64,000 nucleotides of DNA, taken from the NCBI RefSeq assembly GCF_902459475.1, contig NZ_LR699114.1:1860001-1924000 (forward strand), given 5' to 3'. Below, in pieces: positions 28,355-37,986 of this stretch. The position numbers and the translations under genes were made by a program. Source of the stretch: Aquicella lusitana (GTDB taxonomy: Bacteria; Pseudomonadota; Gammaproteobacteria; DSM-16500). Every line of letters starts with the position of its first letter. Within the stretch, counting starts at the first letter, position 1. The notes beneath the pieces are model-generated. The model searched no databases, was not told the origin of the DNA, and saw nothing but the letters and a program-made list of their open reading frames with translations.

Positions 28355-29302
28355 GTGCCAGAAATAATGATTTTTAACGGTAACGCAAGCCAAGAATTAA
28401 CGCAGCACGTTGCTGAACATCTTAATCTGCCTATCGGTAAGGCACTGGTTAGCCGTTTCAGCGATGGTGAAACCATGGTTGAAATTCAGGAAAATGTACG
28501 CGGTCGAGATGTCTTTATTATCCAATCTACCTGCGCCCCCTCGAATGACAACCTGATGGAGCTTATCCTGCTTGCTGACGCATTGCGCCGCGCTTCCGCA
28601 GCAAAAATTACAGCCGTTGTTCCTTACTTTGGTTATGCGCGTCAGGACAGACGCGTCCGCTCAGCCCGCGTGCCCATTACAGCTAAAATCGTTGCCGACA
28701 TGATGGCAGCCGTGGGTATTAGCCGGCTGGTAACCGTTGACCTGCATGCTGATCAAATACAGGGCTTCTTCTATATGCCTGTTGACAACTTATACAGCAC
28801 ACCGATCATGCTGGAGGACATTCATCAAACAGATTATAAAAACATCATGATCGTATCGCCCGATGTAGGCGGCGTGGTTCGCGCTCGCGCCATTGCGAAA
28901 CGAATCAATGGGGCAGACCTTGCCATCATTGATAAGCGGCGGCCAAAGCAGAATGAAGCCCAGGTAATGCATATTATCGGGGATGTCAAAGACCGCGACT
29001 GTATTATAGTTGATGACATCGTAGACACCGCAAACACGTTATGCAGGGCGGTAGAAGCATTAAAAGAACATGGCGCATCCAAGGTTGCTGCGTATATCAC
29101 GCACCCTGTTTTATCCGGCGAAGCCATCCATAATATTGAGCATTCGTTGTTGGACGAAATGGTGGTCAGCGATACTATTCCTCTTAGCGAAGCGGCCAGA
29201 AACTGCCATCGCATTCGATGCCTAAGCTTGAGCCACACCATTGCAGAAGCTATTCGCCGTATTAGTGGCGCAGGATCGCTTAGCAGAATGTTTCTCGATT
29301 AG
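28355..29302 (+). CDS. prs: Ribose-phosphate pyrophosphokinase
   Basis: 315 residues if started at the GTG at 28355, which has an AAAGGA site 7 bases upstream and gives the family's usual N-terminus and length; an ATG at 28331 would add 8 residues without a site. Motifs: the flexible loop with [12 protein letters not shown], the [11 protein letters not shown] ribose-5-phosphate region, and the PRPP loop DDIVDTANT. It makes PRPP from ribose-5-phosphate and ATP for nucleotide, His and Trp synthesis. Confidence 0.96.
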   Translation: MPEIMIFNGNASQELTQHVAEHLNLPIGKALVSRFSDGETMVEIQENVRGRDVFIIQSTCAPSNDNLMELILLADALRRASAAKITAVVPYFGYARQDRRVRSARVPITAKIVADMMAAVGISRLVTVDLHADQIQGFFYMPVDNLYSTPIMLEDIHQTDYKNIMIVSPDVGGVVRARAIAKRINGADLAIIDKRRPKQNEAQVMHIIGDVKDRDCIIVDDIVDTANTLCRAVEALKEHGASKVAAYITHPVLSGEAIHNIEHSLLDEMVVSDTIPLSEAARNCHRIRCLSLSHTIAEAIRRISGAGSLSRMFLD

Positions 29303-29466
29303 CGGCAAATATATCGCACCCCTTCACAGAGACCCTCCGGCATCGTTCACTTCTCTGCTGGATAGGCGCCCAAAATAGGCCCTACGGCAAGGTTACGCGA
29401 TCATTCGACTAAACAACCAAATTCCATTACGCTGATAAAGCTAACCGCATTAATAGGAATATAAAT

Positions 29467-30729
29467 ATGGCAATGTCACAAGAACAGTACATGAGACGGC
29501 ATTTTTTTATTACAGCAGCGCCGCTTTTTCTGGTGTTATTTATAGACAGTATGGGATTGGGCCTTGTCTTTCCTGTGCTCAATGAATTGGTCATTAACCC
29601 CAACACGAACTTTATCTCAGCGACTGTCAGCGCCAACATGCGCAACATTATCTATGGTGTAACCATTGGTCTCTACATGTTTTGCTGGTTTTTCGGCGCA
29701 GCATTTCTTGGCGACCTGTCCGATCAGATTGGACGCAAAAAATCCCTGATGATCTGTCTATTGGGTGCATTTCTTGGCTATCTATTTTCCGCTTTTTCAG
29801 TGATATTCAACAGCTTCACTCTTCTACTAATTGGCCGCATCATTGCCGGCTTCACCGCAGGGAGCCAGTCTATCGCCCAGGCTGCCATTGTCGATATCAG
29901 CACGAGTGAACATAAGGCACGTAACCTGGGACTCATCCTGTTTGTCATTTCGCTTGGATTTATTTTTGGCCCGCTCGCGGGCGGAATTTTATCTGATAAA
30001 GACCTCCTGGCATCGTTCAGTTACGCAACGCCTTTTTATTTTGCAGCAGCGATTTCACTGCTAAACGCCATCCTGTTACAGTTTCTTTTTAAAGAAACTT
30101 TTACGCACACTGAAAAACTCCGCATCAAACTTAGCCATGCGATTGAAATCTTCATATCGGCCTTCACGAATGAAAAAGTACGTGAACTGTCCATTATTCT
30201 ACTGGTGATGATTTTTGGCTGGAGCGGCTTTTACTCTTTTATTTCCATGTTTCTCTTGCGTGTTTATCACTTCAGCGCGTTACAAACCGGATTTTACATG
30301 GGCCTCATGGGCGTAGGATTCGGCATAGGCACAGGATTTCTGGTCGATCCTTGCACCCGTTATTTTACGCTAAAAGCCTGCGTGATAGGTGGATCCTTAA
30401 TCGCCGGTGTGTGCACTTTGTTGACCCTTCTTGCGCCGAATACGCTTTTCCTCTGGATCATTATTGTTCCGCTCGCTGCCGCCATCGCCATTGCCTATTC
30501 CACTATCCTGACCCAGTTTTCTAACCAGGTAGATGAAGATTCACAAGGCTGGGTCATGGGTATCACGGGCGCTATTATGGCATTTGCCTTTGGAGTAAAT
30601 GGCGTACTGGTGGGCGCGCTTGCAGATCTGGATACACGTATTCCGCTCATTATTGCCTTTGCCGGCATGACGCTCGCAGGAGTGCTAATGAAGCTTATTT
30701 TTAAAGGAAATCACGATAAAAAAAATTAA
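29467..30729 (+). CDS. MFS transporter (DHA1/TetA-like)
   Basis: 420 residues with about twelve hydrophobic segments. The loop 2-3 signature GDLSDQIGRKKSL is the classical major facilitator motif A, and the N-terminal DSMGLGLVFPVL resembles tetracycline/multidrug H+-antiporters. The substrate cannot be deduced. It sits between prs and rplY, which are usually adjacent, so it is an insertion in an otherwise conserved neighbourhood. The start has a weak TAGGAA site. Confidence 0.88.
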   Translation: MAMSQEQYMRRHFFITAAPLFLVLFIDSMGLGLVFPVLNELVINPNTNFISATVSANMRNIIYGVTIGLYMFCWFFGAAFLGDLSDQIGRKKSLMICLLGAFLGYLFSAFSVIFNSFTLLLIGRIIAGFTAGSQSIAQAAIVDISTSEHKARNLGLILFVISLGFIFGPLAGGILSDKDLLASFSYATPFYFAAAISLLNAILLQFLFKETFTHTEKLRIKLSHAIEIFISAFTNEKVRELSIILLVMIFGWSGFYSFISMFLLRVYHFSALQTGFYMGLMGVGFGIGTGFLVDPCTRYFTLKACVIGGSLIAGVCTLLTLLAPNTLFLWIIIVPLAAAIAIAYSTILTQFSNQVDEDSQGWVMGITGAIMAFAFGVNGVLVGALADLDTRIPLIIAFAGMTLAGVLMKLIFKGNHDKKN

Positions 30730-30828
30730 ATCAGGCCCGCTTCCCGCGTTAGCCTTTCATTCCCGCCAGCGCGGGGATGATCAGCCTGTGATAAATTCAC
30801 TCGAATTAAAGGGCCACAGGGACAAGCC

Positions 30829-31734
30829 TTACGCTACAAGCATAAGCCTGTTTTCGTCCGGATGATCCAATTTTTCTCCATCGTCAGCTTCCGGCGCTTC
30901 TTTTGCCAGCCTATGATCAATAAAATGCGTAATGCTTTCCGCAAGCTTGGTAGTGAGGTAGGTTGTGCCTGCCACACTCAGGGCAACACCGGAACTGGAC
31001 AGAATCAAATTTTGAACATTCTTTTGCGCCCACTCATACGTCGCCTGAAACACAATTTGCCACATGGCGCCGCCAGGAATACTCAGCAATAACTCGACAC
31101 TGCGCTGCAAGCCATGATTGAGATCGAGCTTCCACTTCGCTTTTTCTTTCGCATCCAGCGCAGCAGAAACCGCAGAAATCACTGCATACTGGACCACTGC
31201 TTCGAAAATCCCCGTGTAGATACTTGAATAATAATTTGCTTCTTCCGTGGAAAGGTTCAAATCATTCTCGCCTGTTTCAGCCCCCAGCGACTGAGCATAA
31301 TTCCAGGGAATAATTGCCAGCAGGGAAGCTGCCGCATACATGCTGATCACGGCTGCACCCGTGCGGGTACGGAATTTAGGGTTCAGTGCAAACATACCCA
31401 GCGAAGCCGTGGACAATGCTGCTGCGCCCATTCCAAACTGATTTAACCAGCTCCCCCACGTTTTTCCTAAACGACTGAATGGCCAATCCCATCCCTTGAA
31501 TGCTGAAAGCGCCCAAAAGGTGTCGCGGCTTATCCCTAATCCTACCTGTGCGGGCAGGCTAAAAGGGACATCGTTTTTTACGCTCTCGTCAGTTGGATTT
31601 TTATCGGTTGACAGCAAAGGCTGTGCTTCTAAGTTAGTTGGTGACAAAAACTCACTTTCTTTTATATCTATATCAACTTCTTTTATATCTATATCAACAT
31701 CCGACTCGGTAGAAATCGACTGGTTTGGCAGCAT
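30829..31734 (-). CDS. Hypothetical membrane protein with N-terminal ExxPLL motif
   Basis: 301 residues from the ATG at 31734, which has a GAGG site at proper distance; the ATG at 31740 is almost on top of that site. An acidic N-terminus contains a duplicated heptad VDIDIKE, followed by EAQPLL (bases 31612-31629), which fits the host acidic di-leucine sorting pattern [DE]xxxLL. Several hydrophobic segments follow (about 105-120, 127-145, 185-200 and near 245-265). No known family is recognised. It is inserted on the minus strand between prs and rplY. With membrane segments, no signal peptide and a cytosol-facing sorting-like motif it is a reasonable Dot/Icm effector candidate, but that is inference. 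Confidence 0.6.
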   Translation of the reverse strand: MLPNQSISTESDVDIDIKEVDIDIKESEFLSPTNLEAQPLLSTDKNPTDESVKNDVPFSLPAQVGLGISRDTFWALSAFKGWDWPFSRLGKTWGSWLNQFGMGAAALSTASLGMFALNPKFRTRTGAAVISMYAAASLLAIIPWNYAQSLGAETGENDLNLSTEEANYYSSIYTGIFEAVVQYAVISAVSAALDAKEKAKWKLDLNHGLQRSVELLLSIPGGAMWQIVFQATYEWAQKNVQNLILSSSGVALSVAGTTYLTTKLAESITHFIDHRLAKEAPEADDGEKLDHPDENRLMLVA

Positions 31735-31939
31735 ACCCATCCTCGTTATTTATATTTTTTAATGGCTTCTAAAATCGCAGTATAAAGAAGCTAGCTTAAT
31801 GTTTTCTTAGACATTCTGCCGTCCAAAATGCGACTGGCTATAGCATCTTCATCAATTCTGTGTACAATATGCGATCCCTTATCCTGGTCGCGGGGTAGGG
31901 CACAAACTATTTATATCTCAATAAAGTGGAGTCAAAACA

Positions 31940-32617
31940 ATGGCATCGAAGAATCACACGTTTGAAATCGAGGCTGCTGTTCGCCACGATAAAGGGAAAG
32001 GTGCGAGCCGCCGCCTGCGTCGAGAAGATAAAATACCCGGCGTTGTATATGGCGGAGGCAAAGAAGCCGTTTCCTTGTCGTTCGAACACAAAAAACTTGC
32101 AAAATCACTCGAAAATGAAGCTTTCTATTCTCATATTTTAACACTGAAAACCGGTACGGATTCAGAGCGGGTGATTCTCAAAGACCTTCAGCGCCACCCC
32201 TATAAGGCGCGCATTCTGCACGTTGACCTTCAACGCGTCAGAGCGGATGAAAAGCTCCATATGAGCGTACCGTTGCACTTCATTGGCGGCGAAAAAGCAC
32301 CAGGCGCAAAAGATGCTGGTGGTATGATTTCCCATATTGAGACTGACGTGGAAATCGCGTGTCTGCCAGACGATCTGCCAGAATACATCGAAGTCGACAT
32401 CTCTGGTATGCAGCTGAATGATATTCTGCATCTCTCTGATATCAAGGTGCCAAAAGGGGTAGAAATTGTTGCCCTTGCGCATGAAGACGACAAGCCCATC
32501 GTGTCTATTCATATGCCACGTGAGGAAGAAGTTCCAACAGAAGCGCCCGAAGCATCGGAAGTTCCTGCCATTGAACAGGAAGCTGAAGATAAAGGCGAGG
32601 AACCAGAAGAGAAATAA
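31940..32617 (+). CDS. rplY: Ribosomal protein bL25 (Ctc form)
   Basis: 225 residues: an N-terminal 5S rRNA-binding L25 domain (about 1-95) joined to the C-terminal TL5/Ctc beta domain (about 100-185), then an acidic Glu-rich tail. It binds 5S rRNA in the large subunit. A GTGGAG site precedes the ATG. It heads the rplY-pth-ychF block. An inverted repeat lies just after its stop codon at 32632-32655. Confidence 0.95.
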   Translation: MASKNHTFEIEAAVRHDKGKGASRRLRREDKIPGVVYGGGKEAVSLSFEHKKLAKSLENEAFYSHILTLKTGTDSERVILKDLQRHPYKARILHVDLQRVRADEKLHMSVPLHFIGGEKAPGAKDAGGMISHIETDVEIACLPDDLPEYIEVDISGMQLNDILHLSDIKVPKGVEIVALAHEDDKPIVSIHMPREEEVPTEAPEASEVPAIEQEAEDKGEEPEEK

Positions 32618-32631
32618 TGACTCAAGCTCAC

Positions 32632-32655
32632 GCAGGGCGAGAAAACCCGCCCTGC
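32632..32655 (+). terminator. Hairpin after rplY
   Basis: GCAGGGCG (32632-32639) pairs with CGCCCTGC (32648-32655) with an 8-base loop, 15 bases after the rplY stop. No T-run follows and pth begins 27 bases later, so it may stabilise the rplY message or attenuate read-through rather than stop transcription. Confidence 0.35.
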
Positions 32656-32682
32656 TGATCTTGGCAAATCACGGGGGCATCA

Positions 32683-33264
32683 GTGTCATTGCCTATTCAG
32701 TTAATCGTCGGATTAGCCAATCCAGGCAAAGAATATGCCGATACACGTCATAATGCTGGCGGCTGGTTTGTTGAAGCCCTTGCCCACTCAGACAATGTCA
32801 CGCTTCGCCTAGAGGCTAAGTATCATGGCCTGCATGGCGTGATCCAGTTACATAATCAATCCTGTCATCTGCTTATTCCAACAACGTTTATGAACCATAG
32901 CGGTCAGGCAGTACGGGCTTGCATGCATTATCATAAGATTCCGCCCGAATCCATTTTGATCGCGCACGATGAAATTGACTTACCCACGGGAATCATACGC
33001 CTCAAATTCGATGGCGGCGATGGCGGACACAATGGCTTAAAAGATGTGATCCGGCACTTGAACACGCGACAGTTTTATCGCCTGCGCATCGGCGTAGGCC
33101 GTCCGGCAAACAGTAAAGATGTAGTGGATTATGTGTTAAATAATCCCTCTAAAGCGGACAGGCAAAAGATTGACCGGGCCTTATTGAAAGTAAATGATAT
33201 ATTGCCCTTCCTCATGGCAGGCGAAATGCAAAAAGCCATGCAGGAATTACATACAGAGAAATAG
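32683..33264 (+). CDS. pth: Peptidyl-tRNA hydrolase
   Basis: 193 residues from a GTG start with a GGGGG-rich site upstream. Catalytic histidine in TRHNAGGWF (about residue 23), the NHSGQAVRA substrate loop, and HDEIDLPTG carrying the conserved Asp. The enzyme releases peptides from drop-off peptidyl-tRNA. It lies between rplY and ychF as in most gammaproteobacteria. Confidence 0.96.
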   Translation: MSLPIQLIVGLANPGKEYADTRHNAGGWFVEALAHSDNVTLRLEAKYHGLHGVIQLHNQSCHLLIPTTFMNHSGQAVRACMHYHKIPPESILIAHDEIDLPTGIIRLKFDGGDGGHNGLKDVIRHLNTRQFYRLRIGVGRPANSKDVVDYVLNNPSKADRQKIDRALLKVNDILPFLMAGEMQKAMQELHTEK

Positions 33265-33306
33265 AATAATTTAATCACACCAAGCTATTCCACCGGAGAA
33301 ACAGAT

Positions 33307-34398
33307 ATGGGCTTGAAATGCGGCATCGTTGGCTTGCCTAATGTAGGCAAATCCACCCTCTTTAATTGTTTAACCAAGGCGCAAGTGGAAGCCGCCAACT
33401 ATCCTTTTTGCACCATTGAGCCCAATGTTGGCATAGTGGGTGTACCGGATCCGCGCTTAAACCGGCTTGCTGAAATCGTCAAGCCGCAGCGCATTCTTCC
33501 CACTACCGTTGAATTTGTTGACATAGCCGGCATTGTCAAAGGTGCCTCTCAAGGCGAGGGCCTGGGCAATAAATTCCTTTCGCATATTCGCGAAACGGAT
33601 GCCATTGTGCATGTGGTGCGCTGTTTTGAAGACTCTAACGTGACCCATGTAGCGGGCCAGGTTTCGCCCGTGCAGGATATTGAAGTCATCAATACCGAAC
33701 TGGCGCTGGCTGACCTTGAAACAGTAGACCGCGCCATTCTTCGCACACAAAAAGCGGCAAAATCGGGCGACAAAGCTGCACAGGCTGAAGCAGCCTTGCT
33801 TGAACGCATCAAAAAACAGCTGGATCAAGGCAAGCCTGCACGCGCACTCAGTTTTTCAAAAGAAGAAAAGCCTTTATTAAATTCATTCCATCTCTTGACG
33901 TTAAAACCCACACTTTATGTTGCCAATGTTTCCGAAAGCGGATTCACGAATAATCCGCTCCTGGATGAAGTCAGAAAAATAGCCGAAAGCGAAAAAGCAG
34001 AGATAGTGGTGATTTGCGCCGCACTCGAAGCAGAAATCGCGGAACTGGATGATGCTGAAAAGCAGCTTTTTTTGGCTGAATTAAACCTGGAAGAGCCAGG
34101 CCTCGACCGTCTTATTCATGCAGGCTACAAATTATTGGGCCTTGAAACTTATTTTACCGCAGGCGTAAAAGAAGTGCGCGCCTGGACCATACATGCAGGC
34201 ATGACCGCGCCGCAGGCAGCGGGTGTCATACATACGGACTTTGAAAAAGGCTTCATCCGCGCTGAAGTCATATCCTATGATGATTTCGTGCGATTCGGCG
34301 GCGAACAGGGCGCAAAAGAAGCCGGCAAGTGGCGGCTGGAAGGCAAAGATTATATCGTGCAGGATGGCGATATCATGCACTTTCGATTTAATGTTTAG
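33307..34398 (+). CDS. ychF: Ribosome-binding ATPase/GTPase YchF
   Basis: 363 residues. G1 loop GLPNVGKST at residue 8-16, G3 [10 protein letters not shown], and the altered G4 of the family (ANVSESG), followed by a coiled coil and the C-terminal TGS domain. YchF (OLA1) binds ribosomes and prefers ATP. A 9-bp stem (34429-34437/34441-34449) lies 30 bases after the stop; it falls inside the convergent neighbour and may help end transcription. Confidence 0.96.
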   Translation: MGLKCGIVGLPNVGKSTLFNCLTKAQVEAANYPFCTIEPNVGIVGVPDPRLNRLAEIVKPQRILPTTVEFVDIAGIVKGASQGEGLGNKFLSHIRETDAIVHVVRCFEDSNVTHVAGQVSPVQDIEVINTELALADLETVDRAILRTQKAAKSGDKAAQAEAALLERIKKQLDQGKPARALSFSKEEKPLLNSFHLLTLKPTLYVANVSESGFTNNPLLDEVRKIAESEKAEIVVICAALEAEIAELDDAEKQLFLAELNLEEPGLDRLIHAGYKLLGLETYFTAGVKEVRAWTIHAGMTAPQAAGVIHTDFEKGFIRAEVISYDDFVRFGGEQGAKEAGKWRLEGKDYIVQDGDIMHFRFNV

Positions 34399-35441
34399 CT
34401 GATAATGAGGGGTCGCAATAATGGCTCTGCCTCCGCATTTTGCGGAGGCGTGGGATGCATTTTAGTACGCGAAGCTCTCAATTGATCGCCCAACACAATA
34501 ATTTTCTGCACAATGCCGAACATTTTTGACTGCTTTACTGCCTCGATCTCGCCTTTGGTTTGTTCATCCTGAGCTAGAATGTTTTGCCATTTCAGAATGG
34601 CAGCCATCTGTTTACATAGCTGGTAGAATTCATCATGACCCGCGATGCGGGAAAACTCCGTTTCCTGTTTATATTTCAAAATCATCAAGTTAATGCTATC
34701 CACTATCAAATGACAAAATCGCTCCACCAGGGCAGCGGAAAACCCGGACGTTCCCGTGACGACGCCAAGGAGAAGCGCTGCAAGTAGTACCGATGTATCT
34801 TTATCGAGCGAAAATAAATACTGCCAAAAGCGCGTCAGCGGATCGAGCATGCATTCTATTCTTTCATTGCCAGTGGATTCATGAACAAAAACACGGCTGC
34901 ACTGAATAAACTGCACATAACCATAAATGAGACCCGTCAGTAACATAAAACCAATAGCGTCGCTCAAAATTCGTGATGGTTTGCCGCCAGGCATAATAAA
35001 ACGGTTCCGCTCAAAGACACCCTCACGAATTTTTTTTGCCCTGATAACTCTCTCAAGCTCATCACATCGACTGAACAAATAAGATTGGTAGGCTGGGTGA
35101 CTGCGATGATTAATTGCCAAAGCAGTGCTATCCTTAAATGATTTCATGCTGGCAAATAGTGTGGTTATATTTTTTTCTCCATCCTTACCCTTAAAAAGAG
35201 GAGCATCCACCAGGGCTGAAGTTAATTTCTGGAAATGATGAGACACGGCTTCCAGTCGGCCGATGGTTTGTAAAAAAGTCGGCATTTCAAATGAAACGGC
35301 GCGGACAAGAATATCCAGTTGTAACTCTCTGGGCAGTAACGCAAAAAAATCTACACCGGATTCTTGAACAATAGGCTGAAGTTGAACACTTCCCGTTTCA
35401 TTGACTGTTACTACTTCTTCATTATTTTTTTCTAGCATCAT
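34395..35441 (-). CDS. F-box-like membrane protein, effector candidate
   Basis: 348 residues. Residues about 28-78 fit the F-box pattern: [10 protein letters not shown], then spaced hydrophobics, VSHHFQKL and a final LF. F-boxes bind Skp1 in eukaryotic SCF ubiquitin ligases and are carried by several Legionella and Coxiella effectors. Two hydrophobic segments follow at about 170-195 and 230-255. The C-terminal tail ends with EAEPLL (residues 337-342, bases 34416-34433), fitting the host acidic di-leucine sorting pattern. No signal peptide. Convergent with ychF, overlapping its end by 4 bases. The F-box assignment is by eye and weaker than a profile hit would be; translocation is inferred. Confidence 0.55.
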   Translation of the reverse strand: MMLEKNNEEVVTVNETGSVQLQPIVQESGVDFFALLPRELQLDILVRAVSFEMPTFLQTIGRLEAVSHHFQKLTSALVDAPLFKGKDGEKNITTLFASMKSFKDSTALAINHRSHPAYQSYLFSRCDELERVIRAKKIREGVFERNRFIMPGGKPSRILSDAIGFMLLTGLIYGYVQFIQCSRVFVHESTGNERIECMLDPLTRFWQYLFSLDKDTSVLLAALLLGVVTGTSGFSAALVERFCHLIVDSINLMILKYKQETEFSRIAGHDEFYQLCKQMAAILKWQNILAQDEQTKGEIEAVKQSKMFGIVQKIIVLGDQLRASRTKMHPTPPQNAEAEPLLRPLIIS

Positions 35442-35502
35442 TTTCCCTGGCTAAACGGCAAATAAATCCCAACCTGGATTACACAAACATAAATCAACAA
35501 AG

Positions 35503-36246
35503 TTATGACGTTTTGCGCTGCCGCACGGCTTCAAATAAAAAAATGCCCGCCGCCACTGACACGTTCAAACTGGAAACCGCTCCCTGCATGGGAATCTTTA
35601 ATAGCACATCACAGTGTTCGCGCGTGAGACGACGCAAACCTGTACCTTCCGCTCCCAGCACAAAGGCAACAGGCCCTGACAAGTCGGTTTGAAAAAGCGT
35701 TTGCTCGGCTTCACCTGCAGCGCCATAGATCCAGATCCCGAGCTCCTTCAGCAGCTCCAACGCGCGCACTAGATTGGTGACCTGGACAAATGGAACAGTC
35801 TCCGCAGCACCACTTGCCACCTTGCTCACAACAGGTGTAATGCTCGCAGCTTTATCTTTGGGAGCGATGATGACATGCACGCCAGCCGCGTCCGCTGAGC
35901 GAAAACAGGCTCCCAGATTATGGGGATCCTGCACACTGTCCAGTACCAACACAAAAGGAGGCGTTGTTGTATGCTGCAGGAGTTGTTTCAAGTCAGATTC
36001 CGAATAGGCACGCGCTTTAGAACAGAAAGCCACTATCCCCTGATGATTAGCTCCTTGAGTTAATCGATCCAATTCAAGCCTGGGAACCACGTCCACGACG
36101 ATCCCCTTCTTCCTGGCCAACTGCAAAAGAGAGTCAATTTTTCTATCCTGACGCTCCTGCTGCACGCATAGACGGAGAACACGCTCCGGGGAATTGTTTA
36201 GCAGGGATTCAACAGCATGCAATCCAAAAACAAATGAGCTGGTCAT
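35503..36246 (-). CDS. rlmB: 23S rRNA 2'-O-methyltransferase RlmB
   Basis: 247 residues of the SpoU/TrmH family: N-terminal substrate domain (FGLHAVESLL), then the knotted SAM domain with DSVQDPHNLGACFRSADAAG, VLGAEGTGLRRL and SSLNVSVAAGI. RlmB methylates the ribose of G2251 in the peptidyl-tRNA site of 23S rRNA. It normally follows rnr directly, but here a 559-residue orphan separates them. Confidence 0.94.
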   Translation of the reverse strand: MTSSFVFGLHAVESLLNNSPERVLRLCVQQERQDRKIDSLLQLARKKGIVVDVVPRLELDRLTQGANHQGIVAFCSKARAYSESDLKQLLQHTTTPPFVLVLDSVQDPHNLGACFRSADAAGVHVIIAPKDKAASITPVVSKVASGAAETVPFVQVTNLVRALELLKELGIWIYGAAGEAEQTLFQTDLSGPVAFVLGAEGTGLRRLTREHCDVLLKIPMQGAVSSLNVSVAAGIFLFEAVRQRKTS

Positions 36247-36306
36247 TTTAATCTCAAGTCTAAAAGAGGGAATGCGCCATAGTATACTGAGGACACCACA
36301 TCTGCA

Positions 36307-37986
36307 TCAATAAAAGCTAACCTGCTCTTTTGTTAAAAGCATTTTCGCTTCAAATGCTTTCAGGTGAGCGCTGATGGAACCGGCCAATTCGCTAAAATTT
36401 TCAGCATACTTTGCAATCATATGAAAAGGAAAATCGTCATGCTCAAGCGACGGCGAAGAAAAAAATAATGGTTTTTTTGGCATATCACCTGCTTTTTCCT
36501 CCCTCACAGCCTGGATAAATTCATCCTGATTGATTTCTCCCTTCAAAAGCTGCATGACGATCTTGTTTTTAGACTTAGATAATTTGCACAGTTTAATCAG
36601 TTCAAAATTAAACACCTGCTTACGCAAGTCTTTCTCCAGTTTTTTTACTGCCTTTTCACGGAGCGAACTGGATCCACCCGACCCTTTGTCATGGAATTTC
36701 TTCCAGGACTCGACTGCGTCCAGCGCACGCTGCAAATAGCTCAGTGCGTTATCAGGGTCTGAAATGATCGCATAAAATGACAACTTTTCTACCGCCCGAT
36801 TGAGTTCGAGGGTAACCCTAGAGGGCGTGCTTCCATACACTTTGCTGTCGCTCATCCAGCGTGCGTAGAATTGATTAATTTCGTCTTGCCATTGATACGC
36901 ATGATAAACAGGCTTTGCCTCATCTCTAAAGGTCTTTAACAGAGTTTGCTTGACTTCCTCGATGTAATCTTTTTTATTGTACTTAATGATAATGTCCATT
37001 AATTTTTTGATATCACTGTTTCCGTTTTCAAGCGCGTAATCAAACAACATCTTCTCATTTTCAGTCGTGTGTAAATGCGTAAAAACTCCCTCCCTGTCAT
37101 AGAAAGTTACTCGGGTCAGGTTATGAGCGAGACCCATATCTCTCAAAAACTGGACACTGCAACGTGCCTGCTGATATGAAGGTTTGAAATGGCCGCTGGC
37201 TGCATCGATTTCCCCTAACACACCTTTCACGGCATCCCCTATCTCGCCAGCCATATAAGGAGCCAAGTTAGGATAGTTTTTATCTTTTGAATCTTGTTTA
37301 AGACAGCCTCTATAGGAGGGGTGAATAATCGGTTGTTGTCCTCGAAAAAATAAATCGAGCAAGGAGACTCGCTGAGGATGAATTGACGAGCCTGCAAAGA
37401 AGCTGCCATCCGCATGAATAAGATAAATACCGCGATTTTTTAAATCCCATTTTTGTTTTAGGGCAGGATAATATCCCTTCATGACCAGTTTCGTTGATTC
37501 GAAAAAATCAAAAGACAAATGCTGGTTATCACCACTCCCTTCCATGAGCATTTTAATCAATTTTCCCTGATAAGGGTAAACGCGAAATTGCTCGAGCTCC
37601 TGATAATCAAAGCTTTTTATCTCTATCGTACTTTTATCATCGCTACATTCCTGCATGTAATTTATATTTAATAAATCATCAGAGTCATTAATCCGTTTAT
37701 AAAAATTCTGAACAGCGTCAAATATCGTCTGCTCACTCTCATTGTTCTGCGTCGCCTGCTTTACCATTGGATACGGGTCAATAAAGGCGCCTGAAACCGT
37801 TTTGGGTCTGGCCCAGGGAATATATGAAGGATCAAAACGTCGCATTATTTTTCTGCGCGCCAATTTTTCACCCACCTCGTCTGCAGACTCGACATTTAAA
37901 ATATGCTTGAAAATGGCGAGAACCTTATCGGCAAGGTCCTGATACTCGACATTCTTTTTTCCGGAGCAAAGATCATAAAGATCCAA
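36307..37986 (-). CDS. Hypothetical protein, 559 residues, probably 5'-frameshifted
   Basis: Not recognised. Soluble, with no signal peptide or membrane segment. A segment EIDAASGHFKPSY at about residue 260 resembles a SGHYxP-type motif I associate with some poorly characterised secreted bacterial proteins; that link is tentative. The C-terminal third (about 400-500) is charged and helical. The only start in this frame is a TTG at 37986, but the open frame extends further up as far as a TGA near 38060 and continues protein-like sequence (GLFSTLPERFDALLDLY). A good ATG and N-terminus lie in another frame at 38120, so the gene has probably lost one base or gained two. It splits the usual rlmB-rnr pair; effector origin is possible but unproven. 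Confidence 0.55.
   Translation of the reverse strand: MDLYDLCSGKKNVEYQDLADKVLAIFKHILNVESADEVGEKLARRKIMRRFDPSYIPWARPKTVSGAFIDPYPMVKQATQNNESEQTIFDAVQNFYKRINDSDDLLNINYMQECSDDKSTIEIKSFDYQELEQFRVYPYQGKLIKMLMEGSGDNQHLSFDFFESTKLVMKGYYPALKQKWDLKNRGIYLIHADGSFFAGSSIHPQRVSLLDLFFRGQQPIIHPSYRGCLKQDSKDKNYPNLAPYMAGEIGDAVKGVLGEIDAASGHFKPSYQQARCSVQFLRDMGLAHNLTRVTFYDREGVFTHLHTTENEKMLFDYALENGNSDIKKLMDIIIKYNKKDYIEEVKQTLLKTFRDEAKPVYHAYQWQDEINQFYARWMSDSKVYGSTPSRVTLELNRAVEKLSFYAIISDPDNALSYLQRALDAVESWKKFHDKGSGGSSSLREKAVKKLEKDLRKQVFNFELIKLCKLSKSKNKIVMQLLKGEINQDEFIQAVREEKAGDMPKKPLFFSSPSLEHDDFPFHMIAKYAENFSELAGSISAHLKAFEAKMLLTKEQVSFY

Noticed and set aside
34429-34449. 9-bp hairpin just after ychF considered as a separate terminator.
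   Set aside because: It lies within the coding sequence of the convergent F-box-like gene and has no T-run, so it is only mentioned under ychF.
36900-37100. Possible ankyrin-like stretch (FDYALENGNSDIKKLM) in the 559-residue orphan.
   Set aside because: Only one loosely matching unit; ankyrin repeats need at least two or three in tandem.
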